Program-made: the position numbers and the translations under genes
The notes under the pieces: generated by a model
What the model saw: only the letters and a program-made list of their open reading frames with translations
Database searches by the model: none
Told to the model about the DNA's origin: nothing
Assembly: GCA_036514635.1 (NCBI GenBank)
Contig: DATBWU010000120.1
Span: 1 to 61,544, forward strand
DNA length: 61,544 nucleotides
Source of the DNA: DASSFZ01 sp036514635
GTDB lineage: Bacteria; Chloroflexota; Anaerolineae; Fen-1058
Reading direction: 5' to 3'
In this document: one piece after another, positions 7,337-14,154 of the stretch
Numbering within the stretch: the stretch's first letter is position 1
Layout of the letters: every line of letters starts with the position of its first letter

Positions 7337-9418
7337 CTACTCTTCGACTTTCTCGCCAGCCTTTTCCTTCTTGGCTCTCTCGATGATGCCTTGCGCGATC
7401 TGCGCGGGCATCTGCTCATAGTGGTCGAATTTCATCGTGAACACGCCACGGCCCTGCGTCAGCGATCGCAGATCGGTCGCATAGCGCTGCACTTCGGCCA
7501 GTGGCGCCTGCGCCGTGACGATGGTCTTGCCGGCTTCCTGATCCATGCCTTGCACGCGGGCGCGCTTGGTGTTCAGGTCGCCGATCACGTCGCCCATGTA
7601 GGACTCCGGCACGACGATGCGCAGGCTCATGATCGGTTCCAGCAGCACCGGCCCGGCAGCCATCACCGCCTGCTTGAACGCCTCGCGCCCGGCGGTCTCG
7701 AACGCGATCGGCTTCGAGTCGACCGGATGCTCCTTGCCGTCGTATACGGAAACCGCGACATCGACCATCGGGTAACCGGCAATCGCCCCATTCTCCAGCA
7801 CGCTCTTGATGCCCTTCTCGATCGAGGCCTGGAAGGAATTCGAGATCGCGCCGCCGAATACGTCCCAACTGAACTCGTAATGTTGGCCCGGCTCGGCCGG
7901 CGCGACACGCATCGCCACTTCGGCGAACTGGCCCGCACCGCCGGTCTGCTTCTTGTGGCGGTAGGTCGCCTCGCCTGGCTTCGTGATCGATTCGCGATAC
8001 GGCACCTTGGGCGGCTGCGACACCAGATCGACGCCAAACTTGGAATGTGCCCGGCGGAGCGCCACGTCCAGGTGATTGTCGCCCATGCCTTCGAGCAGTG
8101 TTTGCTTGATGCTTGGCTCGTGCCGCCAGCGCAAGGTGGGGTCTTCTTCGCAGAGCTTGGTCAGCGTCGGCCCCATCTTGGCCGAATCGGCCTGCGACTT
8201 TGGCTCGACAGCGATCGTGATGAGTGGATCGGGATAGATCGGCGGCGCAATCGTGAGAGGGTGATCTTTCGTGCAGAGCGTATCGCCCGTGACGGTGACG
8301 CCGAGCTTGGCGACGACGCCGATGTCACCCGGTCCAATGCTCGACGCGGCGATCTGCTCTTTGCCGCGCATGACATACACCTGCCCGAAGCGCTCCTCGG
8401 CGTTGCGCGCGGTGTTGTACAGGCGCGAATCCGATGTGACTTTGCCGCGATACACGCGGAAGTACGTCAGTCGGCCGACGAACGGATCGGCTGTCGATTT
8501 GAAGACCAGCGCAGCGGGCAGGCCACCGGGGTTCGGTTCGATCTTCTCTTCCCCACCGTTGGCGAGCCTGGCGATTTCCGGCCCGGCATCGAGCGGAGAG
8601 GGCGCGTACTCGATAAGGGCGTCGAGCAGCGCGCTCACGCCGACGTTGGCCGTCGAGGCTGTGCAAAACACCGGGACGAGTGTGCGATTGCGAATGGCCG
8701 CACGCAGCCCGCGCGCGATCTCCTCTGGGCTGAGCTCCTGCCCGTCGAGGTACTTCATGATCAACTCGTCGTCGCCTTCGGCGGCGGCTTCGATCAACTT
8801 GCTCCGGGCTTCTTCGGCTTCGCTCTGCAAGTCGGCGGGGATGTCGGCCAGGTCGCCCTTCGCACCCAGGCGCGCTTTCATTTTGATGAGATCGATGACG
8901 CCGCGAAAGCCCGACTGCGCGCCGATCGGTAAAAACAGGGGGATGAAGTTGGTGCGCAGGCTCTGCCTCAGCGAGTCGAGCGCCTTCTGGAAATTGGCAT
9001 TCTCCCGATCCATCTTGGCGATCACCACCAGGCGCGGCAGCGTCCGCTCGTCGCAGTACGACCACGCCAGTTCGGTGCCGACCTCGACGCCCGCCACACT
9101 GTCGATCAGAATCAGCGCGCTTTCCACCACGCGCACCGCGCCTTTGACTTCGCCGACGAAATCGGGGAAGCCCGGCGTGTCCAACATGTTAATCCTGTGG
9201 TCTCTCCATTCGATCGGGAGCAGGGCCGTGCTCAGCGAGATGCGTCGCCGGGTTTCTTCCTCGTCGAAATCGGCGACCGTGGTGCCCTCTTCGACGCGGC
9301 CAATGCGTGTGATTGCGCCCGCGTTGAAGAGCATGGCTTCGCCCAGCATGGTTTTGCCCGCCGAGCCGTGGCCCAGCAGGACAATGTTGCGCAGGGCGTC
9401 TGTCCTATACTCTTTCAT
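7337..9418 (-). CDS. Elongation factor G-like GTPase (EF-G2 type)
   Basis: A 693-aa protein with the full EF-G domain layout: G domain (1-270), domain II (about 290-370), domains III-V to the end. The GTPase motifs are atypical. G1 is GHGSAGKT rather than AHIDAGKT, G3 is DTPGFPDF with Phe in place of the catalytic His of canonical DTPGHVDF, and G4 is AKMD instead of NKMD. This fits the EF-G paralogue group (EF-G2/EF-G-like) whose members are not the main translocase. A tetracycline-resistance (TetM) assignment is less likely given the motif changes. The main EF-G gene would be elsewhere. A GGGGGA site precedes the ATG. Its mRNA leader contains the whole inverted-repeat element at 9435-9519. 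Confidence 0.85.
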   Translation of the reverse strand: MKEYRTDALRNIVLLGHGSAGKTMLGEAMLFNAGAITRIGRVEEGTTVADFDEEETRRRISLSTALLPIEWRDHRINMLDTPGFPDFVGEVKGAVRVVESALILIDSVAGVEVGTELAWSYCDERTLPRLVVIAKMDRENANFQKALDSLRQSLRTNFIPLFLPIGAQSGFRGVIDLIKMKARLGAKGDLADIPADLQSEAEEARSKLIEAAAEGDDELIMKYLDGQELSPEEIARGLRAAIRNRTLVPVFCTASTANVGVSALLDALIEYAPSPLDAGPEIARLANGGEEKIEPNPGGLPAALVFKSTADPFVGRLTYFRVYRGKVTSDSRLYNTARNAEERFGQVYVMRGKEQIAASSIGPGDIGVVAKLGVTVTGDTLCTKDHPLTIAPPIYPDPLITIAVEPKSQADSAKMGPTLTKLCEEDPTLRWRHEPSIKQTLLEGMGDNHLDVALRRAHSKFGVDLVSQPPKVPYRESITKPGEATYRHKKQTGGAGQFAEVAMRVAPAEPGQHYEFSWDVFGGAISNSFQASIEKGIKSVLENGAIAGYPMVDVAVSVYDGKEHPVDSKPIAFETAGREAFKQAVMAAGPVLLEPIMSLRIVVPESYMGDVIGDLNTKRARVQGMDQEAGKTIVTAQAPLAEVQRYATDLRSLTQGRGVFTMKFDHYEQMPAQIAQGIIERAKKEKAGEKVEE

Positions 9419-9434
9419 CGTTCCCCCTGTGGGA

Positions 9435-9519
9435 TAAGAGCCTATCCGAAAACCTTGGAACGCGGACTTCAGTCCGCGCAGGCTGAAGCCTGCAATCTGG
9501 TTTTCGGATAGGTACTAAG
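9435..9519. repeat. Dispersed inverted-repeat element, copy A
   Basis: The terminal arms TAAGAGCCTATCCGAAAAC and GTTTTCGGATAGG...CTAAG enclose two hairpins: stem CGCGGAC with loop TTCA (9461-9478) and stem GCAGGC with loop TGAA (9478-9493). Copy B at 54233-54315 matches over about 83 bp with roughly nine changes. This copy lies inside the predicted 5' leader of the EF-G-like gene. Confidence 0.85.
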
Positions 9520-9534
9520 TGAAAATGCCCGCCC

Positions 9535-9563
9535 ATTTTAAGTGGGAGTGGCAGGGTTGTCAA
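9535..9563 (-). promoter_or_regulatory. Promoter of the EF-G-like gene
   Basis: On the minus strand: TTGACA (9563-9558), 17-bp spacer, TAAAAT (9540-9535). Transcription would start near 9528, giving a leader of about 110 nt that includes repeat copy A. Confidence 0.65.
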
Positions 9564-9570
9564 TGCAGAC

Positions 9571-9607
9571 GAAAACGCCTCTTCTCCGCAGAGGAAGAAG
9601 AGGCGTT
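9571..9607 (-). terminator. Intrinsic terminator of the lipoprotein gene
   Basis: A 12-bp stem AACGCCTCTTCT/AGAAGAGGCGTT (arms 9574-9585 and 9596-9607) is followed on the minus strand by a TTTT tract. It ends the lipoprotein transcript just upstream of the EF-G promoter. Confidence 0.8.
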
Positions 9608-9631
9608 GTGGCTGGCGGTCGAGTCGACGGG

Positions 9632-10480
9632 TTACTTCGGCGCGGTGATGGTGACCGGCTGGTTGATCTTGCTGGCCTTGACCGTCATGTTGATTTCGGC
9701 CAGGATGGCGGCGTCCGGTGGCGTGTTGGGCAGGTCTTTCAGATCGAGCTTAAAGTAGATCTTTTCCTGCCGGATGAGCAGATCGGCCTTGCCCACCCAC
9801 AGGTCCAATTCGACGGTCGAGTTCTTCAGATACTCGGCGGCCTGGCTGAGCTCGTTCAGGCTCAGGCTGCCCGCCACACCGGCGGCTTTCGAGATCTCGT
9901 TGAGCAGCTCGACCGGATCGAGCGTGACCTTGAAGTGGTAGGTGTCCGTCCCGTCAACCGATTCGTCATCCAGGCGCTCGGCCTTGGCCGTCTTCTGCAG
10001 CAAGCTGGCGAAGTCAAGCAGCTCAGCGGCGTTCTGAGTCTCGCTCGTCGCCGGCACGTTTGTCGTACTCCACGCCTGGTCTGCCAGGCGCGAATACAGC
10101 GTGTCTCCGGCCTTGACGAGCTCGAATTTGATCTCTTCCGCATCTGGAACGACGAAGGCGGTCAAGATGCCCAGGTCGGCGGAGCCGCTGAGCGTGAAGT
10201 CCTGCTTGACCGAGTCGAAATCGCCAGAGGCGCTGGCAGTTGCCTTGAAGTTGCTGAATAAGGCTGCAGCAGGCTCAGTGGACTGCAAGCCCGTCATCTT
10301 CATCGTGAAATCGAGGTTGATGTCGAGGTGCTGGCTTTTGACGTCCTTTTGCTTTTCGGCGAAGGTTTTGACCGCTTCGACTGGATCGTTTGGGATCGCG
10401 GGGCCTTGCTGCTGGCAGGCTGAGAGCAGGGCGGCCGCGATCAGCAGCGCAATAGCGACTAAAGACAGGCGGTGCCTCAT
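9632..10480 (-). CDS. LppX/LprAFG-like lipoprotein
   Basis: A 282-aa lipoprotein. The start at 10480 gives a clean lipoprotein signal: RHR, a hydrophobic core, then the lipobox L-S-A-C with Cys22 as the lipidated residue; AGGAGA at 10489-10494 supports it. The mature part has the DPVEAVKTFAEKQKDVKSQHLDINLDF pattern and the beta-rich texture of LppX_LprAFG proteins, which in mycobacteria bind and carry lipids across the periplasm. In this organism it would sit on the outer face of the membrane. The role as a lipid carrier is inferred from family only. It is monocistronic, with its own promoter and terminator. Confidence 0.8.
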   Translation of the reverse strand: MRHRLSLVAIALLIAAALLSACQQQGPAIPNDPVEAVKTFAEKQKDVKSQHLDINLDFTMKMTGLQSTEPAAALFSNFKATASASGDFDSVKQDFTLSGSADLGILTAFVVPDAEEIKFELVKAGDTLYSRLADQAWSTTNVPATSETQNAAELLDFASLLQKTAKAERLDDESVDGTDTYHFKVTLDPVELLNEISKAAGVAGSLSLNELSQAAEYLKNSTVELDLWVGKADLLIRQEKIYFKLDLKDLPNTPPDAAILAEINMTVKASKINQPVTITAPK

Positions 10481-10534
10481 CAGAAAAATCTCCTTTGGGA
10501 CTGTGCCCACGTGTGGTTCGGCTCAACACCGCGC

Positions 10535-10563
10535 ATTATAGACGAGGAGTGACGGCCACGCAA
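10535..10563 (-). promoter_or_regulatory. Promoter of the lipoprotein gene
   Basis: Minus strand TTGCGT (10563-10558), 17-bp spacer, TATAAT (10540-10535). Confidence 0.6.
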
Positions 10564-10600
10564 CCAGGATGAAGGTCACTACGAGTTTGCTCGTTAAGCG

Positions 10601-10633
10601 AGGTGACCGGCACTCAGAAAGTGCCGGTCACCT
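10601..10633. repeat. Palindrome of the 'GTGACCGGCACT' type
   Basis: A perfect 14-bp stem AGGTGACCGGCACT (10601-10614) and its complement (10620-10633) around a 5-nt loop. The same core recurs in the hairpin at 40842-40903. It lies downstream of the 68-aa gene and may end its transcript, though no T tract follows. Confidence 0.75.
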
Positions 10634-10660
10634 GCATATTACCCAATCCGCCAGAGCCAC

Positions 10661-10867
10661 CTAACCCAGCACGTTGACGTATTCTTGCAGTTTCCGCTGG
10701 TTAATCTTGATATGCGAGTCGATGATGATCTGTGCCATCTCTTCATCCGTCAGGCGGGAACTCAGAATCCGCAGTGCGTCCTCTGGCGACTGCCCGTAGG
10801 CCAGCTTCTTTTTGCCGTTCTTCATGTCGAACAGGTACATGTAGTGTGGGTTGCTGAAACTGCTCAT
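10661..10867 (-). CDS. Small hypothetical protein (68 aa)
   Basis: A 68-aa soluble protein, mixed charge, no Cys, no signal peptide, predicted mostly helical (SPEDALRILSSRLTDEEMAQIIIDSH, then INQRKLQEYVNVL). The ATG at 10867 is chosen because GGAGA sits eight bases upstream; a TTG at 10882 is the only longer option. It lies 58 bp downstream of the radical SAM gene on the same strand, separated by a 14-bp-stem hairpin whose arm abuts its ribosome binding site. It may be a partner or substrate of the radical SAM enzyme, but it lacks a clear leader-core architecture. I do not recognise the family. Confidence 0.65.
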   Translation of the reverse strand: MSSFSNPHYMYLFDMKNGKKKLAYGQSPEDALRILSSRLTDEEMAQIIIDSHIKINQRKLQEYVNVLG

Positions 10868-10880
10868 CGATTCCGTCTCC

Positions 10881-10923
10881 AACCCTCCCGCAGGCTGCGA
10901 AGCGTGAAACCTGCGGGAGGGTT
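10881..10923 (-). promoter_or_regulatory. Hairpin between radical SAM gene and small gene
   Basis: A 14-bp perfect inverted repeat: AACCCTCCCGCAGG (10881-10894) and CCTGCGGGAGGGTT (10910-10923). It starts three bases after the radical SAM stop codon and directly abuts the ribosome binding site of the 68-aa gene. It could stabilise the upstream mRNA, act as partial terminator, or limit translation of the small protein. Confidence 0.7.
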
Positions 10924-10925
10924 TC

Positions 10926-12332
10926 TCAGGCCTTGGTCAGGGCGTCGGTGTACACGGCGCGCTGGCCGGTCGCCAGCGCAGGCAGGCCCCGGTTGACCTC
11001 GTCATCGTATTTGCCGGCGAGCAGATCGCGGTAAAACTGATAGTCGATGCCTTTCACTTTTTCGTCGTCGGGGAAACGATGATAGTTCTCTTTGGTCATC
11101 AGGCTCTTGCCCTCGGCGATCAACTGGTGACCGAGGGCCGAGCCGGGGTAGGGGGCATAAAACGAAATCGACGGCATGATGCGCCTGGTGTACTTGACCA
11201 TGCGCATCGTCTTGAAGGCATCGTCGCGCGTCTCGCCGGGAATGCCGAGCATGATGTTGGACCAGAATATCGGCGGCGTCTGGCCTTTGGCTTCCATGTC
11301 GTCGCCGATGCGTGTCAGTAAATCGATCGTGAAGTAGTTGTCCTCTTCCGTGCATTCCTTGTTCAAGATCTTCAGCACGCGATCGCTGCCCGATTCGAAG
11401 CCAATCGATACCGTGCTCCAGTTGGTCTTGCGTACCAGCGCCTCGAACAATTCCGGCCACTGGCGCACGGTGTCGGCCCGAGCCGCGGCCCAGTACGGCC
11501 ATAGGCGGTTTGCCTTGCGCGGGTATTGGTCGAGCCACTCTTCCAGCCACGACGGGTTCTGGAAGAACATCGAGTCGTGAATGACGACCGATCCAACGCC
11601 ATGGGTTCGGTCGAGGGAATTGAGCTCATCAATCACCCTGTCAACCGGGCGGCGACCCATGTTGGGGATGTACGAGTTCTCGTTGCAAAAGACGCACTGC
11701 CACGGGCACACGCGGCTGGTGAGCAGGGTAGCCACCGGCGGCGGCCCCCAGCCACATTCCGGCTCGAGCGGCCAGTTGAAGGTGTGCTGAAGTTTCCGGC
11801 TGGCCGGCTTGGGCCACACCGTCCGGTCGATCATCGGCCATTCGGCCATCGACTGCGCGCCGACGCCGAGAATCACGCGTGGAAATCGATCCGGGTGGCT
11901 GACCAGCTCGACGATGATTTTTTCACCCGGTCCCTGGCAGATCTTGTCGAACGCTTCGACGGCCTCCATTTCGTCGAGCGCGACCGTCGCGTGCATGCCG
12001 CCGGTGAGCACCAGCCCGTGGGGGTTGAGCTCCTTGAAGAGCTTCGCGGATCGATAGGCGGCGGGGAACGTGTAACTGCGCACGTTCATGATCAGCATGT
12101 CGTAGCCCTTGAGCCGGCTGCGAACCTCCGACCAGGATGTGCACGCGCGCGTGGAGGCCAAATCGGTGAGGATGCCGTTCTGGTGGAGAATCGTTCGGAG
12201 CAATCCCAGCCCGTGATCCTGCCATTGCTCATGCGGGCCGGCGGGATTGACGAGATCGCCCAAGTCGCCCAGATCGAGCCAGAGGATTTTCGACCGGGGT
12301 GCTTCAGGCGTCTTCGATCGGAATAACTTCAC
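10926..12332 (-). CDS. B12-binding-domain radical SAM protein
   Basis: A 468-aa protein with an N-terminal cobalamin-binding-like domain (about residues 40-150; GYDMLIMNVRSYTF, LVLTGGMHAT) and a radical SAM TIM-barrel domain. The [4Fe-4S]/SAM motif is C-x3-C-x2-C (CPWQCVFC), followed by NMGRRPVDRVIDEL and ESGSDRVLK motifs typical of B12-dependent radical SAM enzymes of the hopanoid, bacteriochlorophyll and antibiotic methylase type. The B12 domain lacks an obvious DxHxxG, as often happens in this class. The GTG start at 12332 has GGAG seven bases upstream. The substrate is unknown; a methyltransfer or C-C bond reaction on a lipid, cofactor or peptide is possible. The 68-aa gene follows in the same direction. 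Confidence 0.82.
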   Translation of the reverse strand: MKLFRSKTPEAPRSKILWLDLGDLGDLVNPAGPHEQWQDHGLGLLRTILHQNGILTDLASTRACTSWSEVRSRLKGYDMLIMNVRSYTFPAAYRSAKLFKELNPHGLVLTGGMHATVALDEMEAVEAFDKICQGPGEKIIVELVSHPDRFPRVILGVGAQSMAEWPMIDRTVWPKPASRKLQHTFNWPLEPECGWGPPPVATLLTSRVCPWQCVFCNENSYIPNMGRRPVDRVIDELNSLDRTHGVGSVVIHDSMFFQNPSWLEEWLDQYPRKANRLWPYWAAARADTVRQWPELFEALVRKTNWSTVSIGFESGSDRVLKILNKECTEEDNYFTIDLLTRIGDDMEAKGQTPPIFWSNIMLGIPGETRDDAFKTMRMVKYTRRIMPSISFYAPYPGSALGHQLIAEGKSLMTKENYHRFPDDEKVKGIDYQFYRDLLAGKYDDEVNRGLPALATGQRAVYTDALTKA

Positions 12333-12400
12333 GTCGTCGCTCCGGGCTTAAGGGATCACTCTGCGTCCTCGGCGCGCCTTCGGCGTCTGCGGTGATAACG

Positions 12401-12784
12401 TTAGCGCCAATCGATCATCTGGCGGCCGGCAAAGCCGGTGTGGAGTTCGTGCCAGTAGGTGACCGTCGATTCGTCGTAGCGCCAGCAGAGAAAGACCTCC
12501 CGATCTCCACGGAGAGCCGGGAAGTCTATCAAGCCGGTATTGATGTCTTTCACTACGACGCCCAGCGCCTGAATCGTTTTGACGCCGTCGTCTATCTTCT
12601 TGAAATCTTCGATCAGCGCGCCGGCCTTTTTACTTCCCCCGTTGCCGACGGCCTTTTCGAGGACAGGCCAGACTTCGGGTTGAACATCGAGGATGCGCTG
12701 ACGCGCCGCGAGCACAGACGCGACGAGCGACCGGATACGAGGCAGAATTGCGTTGGCTTCATCGACCGTGAAGTGGCGCGCCAT
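12401..12784 (-). CDS. DUF2203 family protein
   Basis: A 127-aa protein matching DUF2203: N-terminal FTVDEANAILPRIRSLV, a helical middle, then GLIDFPALRGDREVFLCWRYDE and TYWHELHTGFAGRQMID near the C-terminus. The function is unknown; the family is small, cytosolic and widespread in Chloroflexota, Deinococci and cyanobacteria. It starts six bases after the stop of the ErpA-like gene, so it is the second gene of that operon and shares the promoter at 13275-13303. The linkage to Fe-S assembly is contextual only. Confidence 0.85.
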   Translation of the reverse strand: MARHFTVDEANAILPRIRSLVASVLAARQRILDVQPEVWPVLEKAVGNGGSKKAGALIEDFKKIDDGVKTIQALGVVVKDINTGLIDFPALRGDREVFLCWRYDESTVTYWHELHTGFAGRQMIDWR

Positions 12785-12790
12785 GCTCGA

Positions 12791-13225
12791 CTAATGACAA
12801 CCGCATCCCCCGCCGGTCGATTCACTCGATGCGTCGCTGCTGTCTTTCGTGCGGAACGAGTGGCCACAACCGCAGCTCGAGACCGCGTTCGGGTTCTCGA
12901 TGCGGAAGCCGCCCCCCATCAGGTTGTCCACGTAGTCGATCGTCGAGCTTGCCAGGTACGGCGCACTGGTCGCATCGACGAACAATTTGATGCCGTGAGC
13001 CTCGACCACCGTATCGAATTCACGCGCACGTTGCTCAAACGCCATGCCGTACTGCATGCCGGAGCAGCCGCCACCGGCGACGAAAACACGCAGGCCGTAA
13101 TCGGGAATGTTCTTCTCGGCCAGCAGTTTCTGAAGCTTGCCGGCTGCAAGCGGCGTGATGTTCAGAAGCGAACCCTCTTCCACTAAAGTCTCAATATCAG
13201 GCGTCAGAATCGTCGCGCTCTCCAT
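12791..13225 (-). CDS. erpA: Iron-sulfur cluster carrier/insertion protein (ErpA/HesB type)
   Basis: A 144-aa A-type carrier protein that accepts an Fe-S cluster from the scaffold and hands it to apo-proteins. The three ligand cysteines are present in the family context: the first in GGCSGMQYG (about residue 55) and two in CGCG (about 118-120). The protein has two unusual extensions: an acidic N-terminal 20 residues and a C-terminal tail SSESTGGGCGCH carrying two extra Cys and a His. It is the first gene of an operon with DUF2203, with a GGAGGAGAG site before the ATG, and its promoter resembles that of the neighbouring SufR-like gene. Confidence 0.9.
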   Translation of the reverse strand: MESATILTPDIETLVEEGSLLNITPLAAGKLQKLLAEKNIPDYGLRVFVAGGGCSGMQYGMAFEQRAREFDTVVEAHGIKLFVDATSAPYLASSTIDYVDNLMGGGFRIENPNAVSSCGCGHSFRTKDSSDASSESTGGGCGCH

Positions 13226-13274
13226 AAGTCTCTCCTCCCACTAATGGCGTCGAAATCACCACGAACCCACAGGC

Positions 13275-13303
13275 ATTCTAGCATTCTGGGGGCGCTTTGT
13301 CAA
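13275..13303 (-). promoter_or_regulatory. Promoter of the erpA-like operon
   Basis: Minus strand TTGACA (13303-13298), 17-bp spacer, TAGAAT (13280-13275). The core TTGACAAA...TGCTAGAAT..CTGTG is shared with the sufR-like promoter at 14016-14043. Confidence 0.75.
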
Positions 13304-13322
13304 TAAAGCAGACGAGCGTTGC

Positions 13323-13967
13323 TTATTTGGCTGGGTTGGCAGGCTGTCCGTCCGGCTCGCGCACCAGATAGGTGCAGTTCAGGTCGCCGCCGCTCATCCA
13401 GGACAGACGTTGGGGAGTTGCCCCCAGGAGTTCGGCGATCATCGCCATATCCATTACGCAGGTTGCGTTCTGGCGATCTGCCAGGCCCTGATACGGGCAG
13501 TTCGACATTTGCAGCAGGTAACCGTGTTCGTTCTTTTCCCAGCGAGCCACGTACCCTTTGGTGTTGAGGAACCCGACGACGCGATCGAGCCGATCGGGAA
13601 ATGGACCATCCGAAGAGGGTTTCGGCCCGTCGGCGGCCATGCGATGTGCCACACCCTGCACAATCGCGTTCATTTCTTCCTTGCCCACGCGCTCGCGGAC
13701 TTCGGTCAATGTCATATCGGCGAACGCGACGTAGTTCTTAGGGAAGTAATCGCTGGCCTGTTCAGTGAGGCAGTATACATGCTGGGGGCGGCCAGGAGTT
13801 TGTCGCCGCCTGACTCTCGGCGCTTGCACCAGCCTCTCGCTGCGCAGGATGTCGAGGTGATGCCGGATCGTCACCGGCGTCAGGTCCAGCTTTTCGCTCA
13901 ACTGATCGACGGTGGCTTGGCCCTGTTCCTTCAAGATTTGCAGAATCGCCTGTCGTGTGCTTTGCAT
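13323..13967 (-). CDS. SufR-like Fe-S sensing transcriptional regulator
   Basis: A 214-aa DeoR/ArsR-type regulator. Residues 5-60 form a winged helix (VDQLSEKLDLTPVTIRHHLDILRSERLVQ, then a basic wing RVRRRQTPGRP). The C-terminal half contains three cysteines, C157, C170 and C198, with gaps of 13 and 28 residues, the same spacing I recall for the cluster ligands of cyanobacterial SufR. That suggests it binds an Fe-S cluster and controls Fe-S biogenesis genes. It lies between the erpA-like operon and a divergent aldehyde dehydrogenase gene. A GGAAGGTGA site precedes the ATG. Alternative: a related sensor using the cysteines for another metal. Confidence 0.8.
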   Translation of the reverse strand: MQSTRQAILQILKEQGQATVDQLSEKLDLTPVTIRHHLDILRSERLVQAPRVRRRQTPGRPQHVYCLTEQASDYFPKNYVAFADMTLTEVRERVGKEEMNAIVQGVAHRMAADGPKPSSDGPFPDRLDRVVGFLNTKGYVARWEKNEHGYLLQMSNCPYQGLADRQNATCVMDMAMIAELLGATPQRLSWMSGGDLNCTYLVREPDGQPANPAK

Positions 13968-14015
13968 AGCGCATTCACCTTCCGGTTGCCCACCCCTGTT
14001 CCTGTCGGCACAGTT

Positions 14016-14043
14016 ATTCTAGCACGGCGTATGAGTTTGTCAA
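14016..14043 (-). promoter_or_regulatory. Promoter of the sufR-like gene
   Basis: Minus strand TTGACA (14043-14038), 16-bp spacer, TAGAAT (14021-14016). Confidence 0.75.
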
Positions 14044-14071
14044 TTGCCCTTATTCAATTCATTAAAATGAA
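14042..14071. promoter_or_regulatory. Candidate operator(s) in the divergent intergenic region
   Basis: Two inverted repeats lie between the divergent promoters: AATTG-N8-CAATT (14042-14059), overlapping the -35 of the sufR-like promoter, and TTCATT-N2-AATGAA (14058-14071), just upstream of the aldehyde dehydrogenase -35. Either could be the binding site of the SufR-like protein; this is inference. Confidence 0.35.
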
Positions 14072-14077
14072 ATCGTG

Positions 14078-14106
14078 TTGCCGTTTTATGGGAAACCGAG
14101 TACAAT
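14078..14106 (+). promoter_or_regulatory. Promoter of the aldehyde dehydrogenase gene
   Basis: TTGCCG (14078-14083), 17-bp spacer, TACAAT (14101-14106). Confidence 0.55.
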
Positions 14107-14154
14107 AGCCCTAACCCGCGGTACTACCCAGATTTGAATGCAAAGGAATCCCTC

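Noticed and set aside
7337..9418. Tetracycline resistance protein TetM/TetO
   Set aside because: P-loop and G3/G4 motifs fit the EF-G2-like group, and there is no mobile resistance context.
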